64,000 bases of DNA from JADFDG01 sp965232985. Its GTDB lineage: Bacteria; Pseudomonadota; Gammaproteobacteria; Pseudomonadales; JADFDG01. Of this stretch, positions 1 through 8,890 are shown piece by piece (the first letter of the stretch is position 1; the number at the start of each line of letters is the position of its first letter). The notes under the pieces are model-generated. The model did not search any database. It saw only the letters and a list, made by a program, of their open reading frames with translations, and was not told the origin of the DNA. The DNA lies in contig CBDDRC010000013.1 of the NCBI GenBank assembly GCA_965232985.1, forward strand, positions 90,035-154,034, in the 5' to 3' direction. The position numbers were made by a program, and so were the translations under genes.

Positions 1-484
1 TCGAGAATGGCGCGCAAGGGTTGTACAGATCGGTCTCCACCTCGCTGTAGCCGGGATTCACGCGCAGCGCGATTTCCACTTTCCTGCCGCAGCCACGCAC
101 CGCCGCCAGATGCTTGCGCAATTGCCCTGGCGAATTAAAAACAATGTGATCCGACAACGACAGCGTCTCGGCCATTTCTGCAGCCGTGAACGCCGGCGCG
201 TAGGTATGCACTTCCTTGCCGAATTCCTCGCGCGCCAGGCGCGCTTCGAGCGGCCCGGATGCACAGCAGCCGTCCAGATGCGGGCGCAGCACATCGAAGG
301 TGCTCCACATGGCAAAGCCCTTCAATGCGAGCAACACCTTTGCCTTCGGTACACGATCACGTACCGAAGCGATTAATTTCGCGTTGCGCTCAAGCAGGCG
401 CGTATCGACGACGAAACACGGCGTTGCCACGGAATCCCAGTCGAGATCCGTGATCGCGGTTTCGGGAATGATGTCGTAGGCCAT
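1..484 (-). CDS. nspC: Carboxynorspermidine decarboxylase, 3' part missing at window edge
   Basis: This PLP-dependent decarboxylase removes CO2 from carboxynorspermidine or carboxyspermidine in the aspartate-semialdehyde-dependent polyamine pathway. The N-terminal 161 residues are visible, starting MAYDIIPET at 484. TPCFVVDT begins the alanine-racemase-like barrel, and the lysine in LLALKGFAMWSTFD is the expected PLP lysine. HLDGCCASGPLEA and LRVNPGYS fit NspC/LysA-type enzymes, and the FAMWS context favours NspC over LysA. The reading frame stays open to base 1, so the C-terminal half lies outside the window. It starts 15 bases downstream of the carboxynorspermidine dehydrogenase gene on the same strand, which supports the assignment. 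Whether the product is spermidine or norspermidine cannot be read from sequence. Confidence 0.88.
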   Translation of the reverse strand, partial: MAYDIIPETAITDLDWDSVATPCFVVDTRLLERNAKLIASVRDRVPKAKVLLALKGFAMWSTFDVLRPHLDGCCASGPLEARLAREEFGKEVHTYAPAFTAAEMAETLSLSDHIVFNSPGQLRKHLAAVRGCGRKVEIALRVNPGYSEVETDLYNPCAPFS

Positions 485-499
485 GATGGCGGAAAAAAA

Positions 500-1705
500 T
501 CAGACCGGCAGCGGGCCATCGGGATAGGTCTCCACCCACGGCAGACCCAACCCGCCGATTTGCGCCATGAACGGCGCCGGGTCGAACTCCTCCACGTTCC
601 ACACGCCGGGTTTTTTCCATACGCCTTCGAGCAATAATTTAGCGCCCAGCACCGCCGGCACGGCCGTGGTGTAACTGATCGCCTGCGAGCGCACTTCTTT
701 CCAGCAGGCCGCATGGTCGCAAACGTTGTAAATATAGTAGCGCTTGAACTTGCCGTCCTTGCGGCCTTCAATCCAGCAACCGATGTTGGTCTTGCCGGTG
801 TAGTTCTCGCCCAGCTCTTCGGGTTTCGGCAGTACCGCCTTCAGGAACTGCAGCGGCACGATTTCGCGGCCTTCATAGATGATCGGCTTGATGGACGTCA
901 TGCCGACGTTGCCGAGCACGCGCAGGTGCGTAAGATATTCCTGGCCAAAAGTCATCCAGAAACGCAGGCGCTTCACACCCTTGATGTTTTGCGCGAGGGA
1001 TTCCAGTTCCTCGTGATACATCAGGTACATATCCTTCACGCCGCATTGAGCGAAATCGAACGGCGTGAACACCGACAGCGGATCGGTTTCCTTCCACTCG
1101 CCCTTGTCGAAATAACGGCCGCGCTGAGTGATCTCGCGGATATTGATTTCCGGATTGAAGTTGGTGGCGAACGCCTTGCCATGGCTGCCGGCGTTGCAGT
1201 CCATGATGTCGATGGTGTCGATCTCATCGAAGTGCTGCTGCGCCGCCCAAGCGCAGTAGATGTTGGTCTGCCCCGGATCGAATCCGCAACCGAGTATGGC
1301 GGTAAGGCCCGCCTTCGCGAAGCGCTCGCGGTACGCCCACTGCCAGTGGTACTCGAATTTGGCAACATCGGGCGGCTCGTAGTTGGCCGTATCGAGGTAG
1401 TGCGTGCCGGTTTCCAGGCAGGCATCCATGATCGCCAGATCCTGATACGGCAGCGCAACGTTGATCACCAGTTTTGGCTTGAATTGCTTGATCAACGCGA
1501 CGGTGTTTTGGGGGTCATCGGCATCAAGCGCGGCAGTTTGAATCGTGCGGCCGTGCATCTCCTTGACCTGGGCGGCAATGGCATCGCATTTCGAACGGGT
1601 GCGGCTGGCAAGCATGATTTCCGTAAACGTGTCAGGCAGCATCGCGCACTTGTGCACGACCACGCCGCCAACACCACCGGCACCGATGATAAGAACCTTG
1701 GACAT
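500..1705 (-). CDS. Carboxynorspermidine/carboxyspermidine dehydrogenase (saccharopine dehydrogenase family)
   Basis: The predicted enzyme condenses aspartate semialdehyde with putrescine or diaminopropane and reduces the adduct with NADPH to carboxyspermidine or carboxynorspermidine. The protein is 401 residues, normal for this family. It opens with a Rossmann motif, GAGGVG at residues 8-13, followed by ASRTRSKC, and contains GCGFDPGQTNIYC, typical of the LYS9-like carboxynorspermidine synthases. The ATG at 1705 has the glycine motif right behind it, as expected. It lies directly upstream of nspC, completing the two-step route from putrescine. The same family includes saccharopine dehydrogenase, but the nspC neighbour favours a polyamine role. 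Confidence 0.88.
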   Translation of the reverse strand: MSKVLIIGAGGVGGVVVHKCAMLPDTFTEIMLASRTRSKCDAIAAQVKEMHGRTIQTAALDADDPQNTVALIKQFKPKLVINVALPYQDLAIMDACLETGTHYLDTANYEPPDVAKFEYHWQWAYRERFAKAGLTAILGCGFDPGQTNIYCAWAAQQHFDEIDTIDIMDCNAGSHGKAFATNFNPEINIREITQRGRYFDKGEWKETDPLSVFTPFDFAQCGVKDMYLMYHEELESLAQNIKGVKRLRFWMTFGQEYLTHLRVLGNVGMTSIKPIIYEGREIVPLQFLKAVLPKPEELGENYTGKTNIGCWIEGRKDGKFKRYYIYNVCDHAACWKEVRSQAISYTTAVPAVLGAKLLLEGVWKKPGVWNVEEFDPAPFMAQIGGLGLPWVETYPDGPLPV

Positions 1706-1786
1706 TTTTCTCCCCTTGAGCTCAGGTGTTGCAGAAATGAATGCGGGCGCGACGACTGGCGCATCAACAGGACAGGCAGACCAACA

Positions 1787-3001
1787 TCAAAGCGCCGCGC
1801 AGCCGCGTGCCAGATCGGCCTTGATGTCTTCCACATCCTCAAGGCCGATGGAAATGCGGATCAGGTTTTCCGTCACGCCCATCCGCGCCCGGTCGTCATC
1901 GCTCACCCGGCCGTGGGTGGTCGAGGCCGGATGGGTGATCGTGCTGCGCACGTCGCCAAGGTTGGCAGTAATTGATAACAGTTGTGTGGCATCGATAAAT
2001 CGCCACGCCGCCGCCCGGCCTTCGCCGTCCCTGCCCTGCACGCGAAACGACAGCACGCCACTGTAAAGGCCACGCTGCTGCTGCTTCGCCAGGGCGTGAT
2101 GCGGGCTATCAGGCAGGCCCGCATAAAACACCTGGCTGATGCCCGGCTGCACATGCAGCCACTGGGCCACCGCCAACGCGGCGCGCGAATGCGCTTCCAT
2201 GCGCAAGCGCAGGGTTTCAAGGCCCTTGAGAAACACCCAGGCATTGAACGGACTCATGGTCGGCCCTGCCGAGCGCAGGAAGGCGAACACCTCGGCCATA
2301 TCCGTCTTGTTGCCGACCACGGCGCCACCCAGACAGCGGCCCTGGCCGTCGAGATACTTGGTGGCCGAATGCACAACGATGTGCGCGCCGAGTGCGAGCG
2401 GTTGCTGCAGCGCCGGCGTGCACAGGCAGTTGTCGACCACCAGTTTTGCGCCGTGCTGCTCGGCCAGCGTTGCCAGCCGGCGGATATCGGCAACATCGCC
2501 CAGCGGATTCGATGGCGATTCGATAAACAGCAACCGGGTGTTCGGCTTGATGGCCTGCGCCCAGCCAGCGTAATCGGTGAGATCGACAAACGTTGCCTGC
2601 ACACCGAACTTGCCGAAATATTTGTTCAACAACACCGGAATGGTGCCAAACACGTTGCGCGAGCAGACGATGTGATCGCCCTGCTGCGTCAACGCCGCAA
2701 AGGTGGCAAGAATAGCCGCCATGCCCGAAGCAAATGCCACGCACTGCTCGCCGCCTTCCAAGGCGGCAAGGCGCTGTTCAAAACTCGACACCGTGGGATT
2801 GGTGAAGCGCGAATAGATCGGCCCCGGCTCGGTGCCGGCAAAGCGCGCCGCCGCTTCGGCCGCACTGCGGTAGGCGAAGCTCGAGGTCAGGAAGATCGGA
2901 TCCCCGTGCGATTGCAAGTCCGTGCGCAATTCGCCCTCGCGAACGGCGAGGGTGTCGAAACGAGGCGCAGCAGAACGAGGAGCGTCGTTGTCGTGATTCA
3001 C
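1787..3001 (-). CDS. metZ: O-succinylhomoserine sulfhydrylase
   Basis: MetZ makes homocysteine directly from O-succinylhomoserine and sulfide in methionine synthesis. The 404-residue protein has the Cys/Met metabolism PLP fold: SRFTNPTV near residue 85, and SATKYLDGQGR with the PLP lysine at about residue 215. It reads from a GTG at 2999-3001, four bases downstream of the purF stop; no later in-frame start precedes the conserved FDTLAVREG segment. The purF-metZ order is the same as in Pseudomonas, which distinguishes it from cystathionine gamma-synthase (MetB). Substrate choice is inferred from family and context. Confidence 0.9.
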   Translation of the reverse strand: MNHDNDAPRSAAPRFDTLAVREGELRTDLQSHGDPIFLTSSFAYRSAAEAAARFAGTEPGPIYSRFTNPTVSSFEQRLAALEGGEQCVAFASGMAAILATFAALTQQGDHIVCSRNVFGTIPVLLNKYFGKFGVQATFVDLTDYAGWAQAIKPNTRLLFIESPSNPLGDVADIRRLATLAEQHGAKLVVDNCLCTPALQQPLALGAHIVVHSATKYLDGQGRCLGGAVVGNKTDMAEVFAFLRSAGPTMSPFNAWVFLKGLETLRLRMEAHSRAALAVAQWLHVQPGISQVFYAGLPDSPHHALAKQQQRGLYSGVLSFRVQGRDGEGRAAAWRFIDATQLLSITANLGDVRSTITHPASTTHGRVSDDDRARMGVTENLIRISIGLEDVEDIKADLARGCAAL

Positions 3002-3005
3002 GGGA

Positions 3006-4523
3006 TCACCGCGTAATGTGAAGGTCCATCTGCATCAGCGCCAGTTCGCGGTCGCGCTCGGCCTTGACGGCGTCGTTGCGCGAGCGCTCCAGCCCCTGGA
3101 AATATTCGCGATTCACATCGCCGGTGATGTACTCACCGTCGAACACGCTGCACTCAAAATCGTCGATATCCTGGTTACCATCGCGGCAAGCTGCGATCAG
3201 ATCGGCCAGATCCTGATAAATCAGGCCGTCCGCGCCGATCAACCGGCAGATTTCCTCAACCGTGCGGTTGTTGTGCGCAATCAGCTCGTTCGCCACCGGC
3301 ATATCAATGCCATACACGTTCGGAAAACGCACCGGTGGCGCCGCCGACGCGAAATACACTTTCTTCGCACCGGCTTCACGCGCCATCTGCACGATCTGCT
3401 TGCAGGTGGTGCCGCGCACAATCGAATCGTCCACGAGCAGCACCGTCTTGCCGGCAAATTCCATCTCGATGGCATTCAACTTCTGGCGCACCGATTTACG
3501 GCGCTGATTCTGCCCGGGCATGATGAACGTGCGACCGATGTAGCGGTTCTTGATGAAGCCTTCGCGGTACTTCACATTCAGGCTGTTCGCCAGCTCCAGC
3601 GCCGCCGTGCGACTGGTGTCCGGAATTGGAATGACCACGTTGATACCATGATCCGGCCACTCGCGCTTGATCTTCTCGGCCAGGTATTCGCCCATGCGCA
3701 TCCGTGCCTTGTAGACAGAAATGCCATCGATAATCGAATCCGGTCGCGCCAGATAAACGTGCTCGAAGATGCAGGGCACCAGGTGCGGGTTTTCCGCGCA
3801 CTGCTTGGTATACACCACGCCACGCTGATCGATGAAAATTGCCTCGCCTGGCGCAACGTCGCGGATGATGGTAAAGCCCAGCGCCGACAGCGCCACACTC
3901 TCGGATGCCATCATGTATTCCGGGCCGCTCTCGGTCATGCGCTCGCCATAGCACAACGGCCGAATGCCGTGCGGATCGCGAAAACCGAGGATGCCGTGGC
4001 CGGTAATCATCGCCACCACGGCATAGGCACCTTTGCAGCGGCGGTGCACACTGCCAACCGCAGCGAAAATGTCATCCGCGTTCGGGGAAAACTTGCCCAA
4101 CTGCTGCAACTCGTGGGCAAACACGTTCAACAACACTTCGGAATCCGAGGTGGTGTTGATATGGCGCAGATCGGCCTCGTACACCTGGCGGGCGAGCAGA
4201 TCGGCATTGGTGAGATTGCCGTTGTGCGCCAGTGTGATGCCATATGGCGAGTTCACGTAGAACGGTTGCGCCTCGGCAGCACTCGATGAACCGGCAGTCG
4301 GGTAGCGCACGTGGCCGATGCCGATATTGCCTTCCAAGCGCTGCATGTGGCGCGTGTGGAAGACGTCGCGCACCATGCCGTTTTCCTTGCGCAGGTGCAG
4401 TTTGCCGCCATCGCTGGTGACGATGCCGGCAGCGTCCTGGCCGCGATGCTGCAAGAGCGTCAGGGCGTCATAAATAGTCTGGTTGACCGGCGAGCGCCCG
4501 ACGATACCGACGATGCCACACAT
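3006..4523 (-). CDS. purF: Amidophosphoribosyltransferase
   Basis: PurF catalyses the first committed purine step, making 5-phosphoribosylamine from PRPP and glutamine. The protein begins MCGIVGIVG, so Cys2 is the Ntn-type nucleophile after removal of Met. GHVRYPTAG and HNGNLTN complete the glutaminase domain (about residues 1-230). LLVDDSIVRGTT is the PRPP-binding loop of the phosphoribosyltransferase domain. The 505-residue length is normal. It lies between cvpA (24 bases upstream) and metZ (4 bases downstream), the standard gammaproteobacterial arrangement, and is probably cotranscribed with them. Confidence 0.97.
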   Translation of the reverse strand: MCGIVGIVGRSPVNQTIYDALTLLQHRGQDAAGIVTSDGGKLHLRKENGMVRDVFHTRHMQRLEGNIGIGHVRYPTAGSSSAAEAQPFYVNSPYGITLAHNGNLTNADLLARQVYEADLRHINTTSDSEVLLNVFAHELQQLGKFSPNADDIFAAVGSVHRRCKGAYAVVAMITGHGILGFRDPHGIRPLCYGERMTESGPEYMMASESVALSALGFTIIRDVAPGEAIFIDQRGVVYTKQCAENPHLVPCIFEHVYLARPDSIIDGISVYKARMRMGEYLAEKIKREWPDHGINVVIPIPDTSRTAALELANSLNVKYREGFIKNRYIGRTFIMPGQNQRRKSVRQKLNAIEMEFAGKTVLLVDDSIVRGTTCKQIVQMAREAGAKKVYFASAAPPVRFPNVYGIDMPVANELIAHNNRTVEEICRLIGADGLIYQDLADLIAACRDGNQDIDDFECSVFDGEYITGDVNREYFQGLERSRNDAVKAERDRELALMQMDLHITR

Positions 4524-4547
4524 GAGCCTTATTCTCCCGGTTCGTAT

Positions 4548-5045
4548 TCAGCCACTGATGAAGTGCGCCACTGTGTTGGCAGCCTGGTGCGTCCAGCCCT
4601 CGAACAGGACCAGGTGCGGAATGAGCAACGACTGCTGCCACCACCCTTCATTGGCAAGCCAGCGCGACGTGAAGGCAACCGCCACGATCACCATAAGTAT
4701 CCCGCGCGAAAATCCGAACGCCATACCCAACAGCCGATCGCCAAACGAGAACGCCGAGCCGCGCACTGCGGCGCCGAGCATATGCGCAACCAGCATGCCG
4801 ACTATCAGGATCACCAGAAACAGGCTGGCAAATGCCGTCAGTTCGCGCAATTCGGGATTATCGACACTGCCGATGAATATGGCCGCAAGCGACGGCGACA
4901 GCACCTGGGCACCGAAGACGGCAACCACCCAGGTGGCAAGGGACAGTGATTCACGCGTGAACCCGCGCAGCACGCTGAACAACGCCGAAACCGCGATAAC
5001 GCAAACGATGGCCCAGTCGGCGGCATTCATGTCGGCGGCGTTCAT
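4548..5045 (-). CDS. cvpA: Colicin V production family membrane protein
   Basis: CvpA is a small inner-membrane protein with four predicted helices; it is linked to colicin V export and envelope stress, but its biochemical role is unsettled. The hydrophobic segments AIVCVIAVSALFSVL, LATWVVAVFGAQVL, FASLFLVILIVGMLVAHML and FGFSRGILMVIVAVAF fit the family, as does RGFTRE after the first helix. The start is ambiguous: a 15-base tandem repeat gives MNAADMNAAD, so translation can start at 5045 or 5030, and neither has a good ribosome site. It precedes purF as in many gammaproteobacteria. Confidence 0.92.
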   Translation of the reverse strand: MNAADMNAADWAIVCVIAVSALFSVLRGFTRESLSLATWVVAVFGAQVLSPSLAAIFIGSVDNPELRELTAFASLFLVILIVGMLVAHMLGAAVRGSAFSFGDRLLGMAFGFSRGILMVIVAVAFTSRWLANEGWWQQSLLIPHLVLFEGWTHQAANTVAHFISG

Positions 5046-5049
5046 GTCG
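5020..5049. repeat. 15-bp tandem duplication at the cvpA start
   Basis: Two adjacent copies of a 15-base unit (5020-5034 and 5035-5049) differ at one base. The unit contains an ATG on the minus strand, so the cvpA start codon is doubled and the protein begins with the repeated pentapeptide MNAAD. Confidence 0.85.
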
Positions 5050-5150
5050 GCGATGCGGCCCGTCTGCTCGGATCCGAAACCAGGGAAGGTGCGTGAGGCG
5101 CGCGATCTTACCAGAGCAGCACGGTCGTCAACAGCACGGAAAATCCCGGC

Positions 5151-5762
5151 TCACGGAACGTAGCGCACCAACACCGTCTGCGGTTTGCCGACACGTATAT
5201 CAGCCCCGAGCCGGCGTTGCAGGGACTGTGCATCCTCACGCCGCAATTCCGGGCCGACCAGCACCTTGAACAGCCCATCAACCTTCTGAACGCGCGCCTT
5301 GTAGCCCGCCTGGACGAGTTTTGCGCGCAACCGTTCGGCGCCTTCGGGCGCGGCAACAGCGGTTACCTGGACATCCCAGGCCTGAGCGAGGCCGGCCAGA
5401 CGCGGATCAGCTGCCACGGGGGGTGCAACCGCAGGCGCACTGGCATCGGCTGGCACCGCTGGCGGGGTATCGGACGACGCGCTCGTGGTTGCCTCCGGGG
5501 CAACCGCTACCGGCGGAATCACCGGCACCTCCGGCAACGCTGCCTGATGCTCGCGGGCGATGTCGCCCTCGGCTTCGGGCAGTTGCGCAGGCGTTTCCGC
5601 CAGCAGCGTCGTCGCGTCCGGAACCTGCGGCGCGGGCGGCATGCGCGTATCGGCCAGCAGGGTCTGCTCATTCGCGCCGTCGAAAATCAGCGGCAATACA
5701 ATCACCGCCAGCGCCATCAGGACCACGACGCCCACAATCCGGTTCTTCAACGCCTGATTCAC
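5151..5762 (-). CDS. dedD: SPOR-domain protein (DedD-like)
   Basis: DedD-like proteins are inner-membrane division proteins whose SPOR domain binds denuded septal peptidoglycan. The 203-residue product starts from a GTG at 5760-5762 and has a short cytoplasmic N-terminus and one helix (IVGVVVLMALAVIVLPLIF, about residues 9-27). An Ala/Pro-rich periplasmic linker (about 40-120) follows, then a C-terminal SPOR domain (about 121-203) with WDVQVTAVA and GLFKVLVGPEL. It lies nine bases from folC and upstream of cvpA, the usual folC-dedD-cvpA-purF order. The symbol rests on domain layout and position. Confidence 0.85.
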   Translation of the reverse strand: MNQALKNRIVGVVVLMALAVIVLPLIFDGANEQTLLADTRMPPAPQVPDATTLLAETPAQLPEAEGDIAREHQAALPEVPVIPPVAVAPEATTSASSDTPPAVPADASAPAVAPPVAADPRLAGLAQAWDVQVTAVAAPEGAERLRAKLVQAGYKARVQKVDGLFKVLVGPELRREDAQSLQRRLGADIRVGKPQTVLVRYVP

Positions 5763-5771
5763 GCGGCACCC

Positions 5772-7076
5772 TTAAGAGCTTTGTTGAGCGGAAACATGAT
5801 GAAGCGATTGCCAGCCCAATGCAGCAAGCGCGCCGCCTGCCATGTAGAACGAGCCGACCACGAGTACCGGCAGGCCATTGGGCTGACCGCGTGCGGCCGC
5901 CAACGCCCCGGCGACATCCGCATGCAAACCGATCTGGCTGCTGTCGATACCGGCAGCAGCCAGCGCCTGCGCAAGACGTTCGACACTCGCCGTGCGCGGG
6001 CTCGGCAGCGGCGCAATATGCCACGACGCCGCGAGCGGCTCCAGCACACACACCGCCGCTTCGATGTCCTTGTCGCCCAACATACCCAGCACGATATGAA
6101 AACGCATACCCAAACCATGCCGGGGCAGCTCACTGGTCAGAAACCGCAACGCATCGGCATTGTGGCCGACATCGATGACAATGGCCCTGCCCGGCACATC
6201 AATACGTTGATTGCGGCCCGGTAACTGCACGCTCGCCAGTGCCTGACAGACAGCATCCGGATCAACCACAACCGGCAACAGGACAAAAGCCTGCAGCGCA
6301 GTCGCCGCATTGGCCAGCGCAAGTGATGGCACGGGCAGTGCCGCGAACGACAGCGGGCGGCAATGTGCATCGCGGCCCTGCCATGACCAATGCCCGCCCG
6401 CACCGCCTGCGTACCGGTAATCGCGCCCGGCGAGCACGCCGTCGGCACCCAGGGCATCAATCATCGCCAGCACGCTCGCCGGCGGCGTCGGATCACCCAC
6501 CACGGCCGGCCGGCCAACACGAAAGATCCCGGCCTTTTCACGACCGATCGACTCGCGGGTGTCGCCCAGCCATTCCTGGTGATCCAGACCAACAGAGGTG
6601 AGCACCGCGACATCGGCATCGATGATGTTCACCGCATCAAGCCGGCCGCCCAGACCAACCTCCAGAACCCAGGCATCTAGCCTGGCCTGCCCAAACAGCA
6701 CCAGGGCCGCCAGCGTTGTGTACTCGAAATAGGTGAGCGAAATATCGCCGCGCACAGCGTCGACTGCGGCCAGCGCGCGCAGCAGCTCGTCGTCGGCAAC
6801 TTCGACGCCATGGATACGAATGCGCTCGTTGAAACGCAGGATATGCGGTGAGGTATAGCAACCAACCCGCTTGCCGTGAGCCCGCAACAAGGCATCAAGC
6901 AGCGCGGTCGTCGAGCCCTTGCCGTTGGTTCCGCTCACCATCAGCACCGGCACAGTCGGGGTCAGCACACCCAAACGCCGGGCGACAAGACGCACCCGCT
7001 CAAGGCCCATGTCGATGGACTTCGCGTGCAGGGTTTCAAGCCAGGCGAGCCAGTCTTCGAGTCGGTGGAAACGCAT
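5772..7076 (-). CDS. folC: Bifunctional folylpolyglutamate / dihydrofolate synthase
   Basis: FolC adds glutamate to dihydropteroate and then extends the polyglutamate tail of folates, using ATP. The 434-residue protein shows the Mur-ligase P-loop VSGTNGKGSTTALLDALL (about residues 43-60), the YTSPHILRFNERIRI folate-binding loop, and EVGLGGRLDAVNI. The C-terminal domain includes VIDVGHNADALR. Length is normal. The ATG at 7076 precedes HRLEDWLAWLETLH, the typical N-terminus. It is preceded by a terminator-like hairpin after accD, so it may have its own promoter. Confidence 0.95.
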   Translation of the reverse strand: MRFHRLEDWLAWLETLHAKSIDMGLERVRLVARRLGVLTPTVPVLMVSGTNGKGSTTALLDALLRAHGKRVGCYTSPHILRFNERIRIHGVEVADDELLRALAAVDAVRGDISLTYFEYTTLAALVLFGQARLDAWVLEVGLGGRLDAVNIIDADVAVLTSVGLDHQEWLGDTRESIGREKAGIFRVGRPAVVGDPTPPASVLAMIDALGADGVLAGRDYRYAGGAGGHWSWQGRDAHCRPLSFAALPVPSLALANAATALQAFVLLPVVVDPDAVCQALASVQLPGRNQRIDVPGRAIVIDVGHNADALRFLTSELPRHGLGMRFHIVLGMLGDKDIEAAVCVLEPLAASWHIAPLPSPRTASVERLAQALAAAGIDSSQIGLHADVAGALAAARGQPNGLPVLVVGSFYMAGGALAALGWQSLHHVSAQQSS

Positions 7077-7087
7077 GGGAGGGGGGC

Positions 7088-7116
7088 AAAAACGAAGCGG
7101 GCGCCAAGGGCGCCCG
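7088..7116 (-). terminator. Probable rho-independent terminator after accD
   Basis: On the minus strand an eight-base perfect stem (7109-7116 with 7098-7105, three-base loop) is followed within five bases by five T residues (7092-7088). It lies between the accD stop (7139) and the folC start (7076), so it could end or attenuate transcription from trpF-trpB-trpA-accD. Confidence 0.65.
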
Positions 7117-7138
7117 GATTGCTCAGACCCTGAATTCC

Positions 7139-8050
7139 TCAGCCTGAATGGTGTGTGAACTTGGCCAGCAAGCGATACAGGGTGTCGCGCATGTCCTTGC
7201 GATGCACGATCATGTCGATCGCGCCATGCGCCAACAGGAACTCGCTGCGCTGGAAACCTTCCGGCAATTTCTGCCGCACCGTCTGCTCGATCACGCGCGG
7301 GCCGGCAAAACCGATCAACGCATTGGGTTCGGCGACGTTCACATCGCCCAGCATCGCGAGGCTCGCCGACACGCCGCCGTAAACCGGATCGGTCAACACG
7401 GAAATAAACGGGATGCCCTGCTCCCTCATCAACTCAAGGGCAGCGGATGTCTTGGCCATCTGCATCAGTGAAAACAGCGCTTCCTGCATGCGCGCACCGC
7501 CGGATGCGGCGAAGCATATGTACGGCAGACGCTTCTCCAGACACACCTCAACGCCCTTCACGAAGCGGGCACCCACCACCGAGCCCATCGAGCCGCCCAT
7601 GAAGTTGAATTCAAAAGCGGCCGCAACCAGCGGCAAGCCCTTGATCTCGCCACGCATCACCACCAGCGCGTCAGTCTCGCCGGTATCCTTCTGGGCCTGG
7701 ACGAGACGATCCTTATATTTCTTGCTGTCCTTGAACTTCAGGAAATCGATCGGGGCGAGATCGCTGGCGATCTCAATGCGACGCTCCTCGTCAAGCACCA
7801 TACCCAAGCGACGGCGCGCCGGAACGCGCATGTGATGCTCGCACTTCGGGCAGACATCGAGGTTGCGCTCCAGCTCCGGCATATAAAGCACGGCATCGCA
7901 CTTCGGGCACTTGCGCCAGAGACCTTCGGGAACACTGGCGCGGCGATCAGCAGCACCGGTCTTCCTGACGCCGGACGGCAGAATCCGCTCCAGCCAGTTG
8001 CCACCGGCCGTTGCTTCGTTGGTTTCGTTGGGATCGATCGGTTCGCTCAT
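7139..8050 (-). CDS. accD: Acetyl-CoA carboxylase carboxyltransferase subunit beta
   Basis: AccD with AccA forms the carboxyltransferase that transfers CO2 from biotin to acetyl-CoA for fatty acid synthesis. The 303-residue protein has an N-terminal zinc ribbon, CPKC at about residues 48-51 and CPKC again about 16 residues later, followed by the crotonase-like carboxyltransferase core with GGARMQEALFSLMQM and DPVYGGVSASLA. The ATG at 8048-8050 overlaps the trpA stop by four bases (ATGA), so the two are translationally coupled. The trpA-accD-folC order is conserved in several gammaproteobacteria. Confidence 0.97.
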   Translation of the reverse strand: MSEPIDPNETNEATAGGNWLERILPSGVRKTGAADRRASVPEGLWRKCPKCDAVLYMPELERNLDVCPKCEHHMRVPARRRLGMVLDEERRIEIASDLAPIDFLKFKDSKKYKDRLVQAQKDTGETDALVVMRGEIKGLPLVAAAFEFNFMGGSMGSVVGARFVKGVEVCLEKRLPYICFAASGGARMQEALFSLMQMAKTSAALELMREQGIPFISVLTDPVYGGVSASLAMLGDVNVAEPNALIGFAGPRVIEQTVRQKLPEGFQRSEFLLAHGAIDMIVHRKDMRDTLYRLLAKFTHHSG

Positions 8051-8853
8051 GTCTTGTCCATTGCCAGCCGCATCTGCCGCAGTATCCCGGAGATTTCCGC
8101 GAGGATACGCGCCGGATCGGCGACATGTTGCTCGATCTTCCTGACCAGGGCACTGCCAACGACCACCCCGTCAGAGACGCGGCCGACCGCAGCAGCAGTT
8201 TCAGCATCCTTTATGCCAAAGCCCACCCCGATGGGCAAACGGGCAATATTGCGAATTGTTTCGACTTTGCGGGCAACTTCGTCGACATCGATGGTTGCTG
8301 CCCCGGTTACACCCTTCAGCGAAACATAGTACAGGTAGCCGGAACCCTGCTTGGCAACCAGTTTCAGGCGCGCTTCGGTCGTGGTCGGGGCCAGCAGGTA
8401 AATCACATCCAGGCCGGCACGGCGGGCCAACGTCACCAGCTCATCAGCCTCCTCGGGCGGCAAATCGACGACCAGCACCCCATCCACCCCGGCCGCGCTC
8501 GCCGCCTGTACGAAGGTGGCGTAGCCCATGGCCTCGATCGGGTTCAGGTAGCCCATAAGCACCACCGGCGTCCTGGCATCCGTGCGGCGGAACTCGGCAA
8601 CCATGCCGAGGACGCTATTCAGCGTGGCACCGTGTTGCAGGGCGCGTTCATGGGCCAACTGGATGACCGGGCCATCCGCCATCGGATCCGAGAACGGAAA
8701 GCCCAATTCGATGATATCCACCCCGGCCGCGACCATGGCGTGCATCAGCGGCACCGTGGTTGCCGGGTTTGGATCGCCGGCGGTGATATAGGGAATCAGC
8801 GCCTTGCGACCGGCAGTGGCGAGACGGGAAAAAGTTGCTGCGATTCGACTCAT
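8047..8853 (-). CDS. trpA: Tryptophan synthase alpha chain
   Basis: TrpA cleaves indole-3-glycerol phosphate to indole, which is channelled to TrpB. Catalytic Glu lies in IIELGFPFSDP and catalytic Asp a few residues on, in DPMADGPVIQ. LMGYLNPIEAMG and GFGIKDAETA are family signatures. The chosen start is the ATG at 8851-8853 (MSRIAATF); the frame is open to an ATG at 8880, but that extension lies in the trpB-trpA gap and matches nothing in TrpA. The gene gives 268 residues, the normal length. It ends overlapping accD by four bases. Confidence 0.96.
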   Translation of the reverse strand: MSRIAATFSRLATAGRKALIPYITAGDPNPATTVPLMHAMVAAGVDIIELGFPFSDPMADGPVIQLAHERALQHGATLNSVLGMVAEFRRTDARTPVVLMGYLNPIEAMGYATFVQAASAAGVDGVLVVDLPPEEADELVTLARRAGLDVIYLLAPTTTEARLKLVAKQGSGYLYYVSLKGVTGAATIDVDEVARKVETIRNIARLPIGVGFGIKDAETAAAVGRVSDGVVVGSALVRKIEQHVADPARILAEISGILRQMRLAMDKT

Positions 8854-8890
8854 GTCACTTCCCAAGATGGCACTGCCCAAAAGGTGGGTC

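Noticed and set aside
713..3016. Long plus-strand open frames opposite the carboxynorspermidine dehydrogenase and metZ genes
   Set aside because: They are antisense to strongly conserved genes and their translations are His/Arg-rich with no domain.
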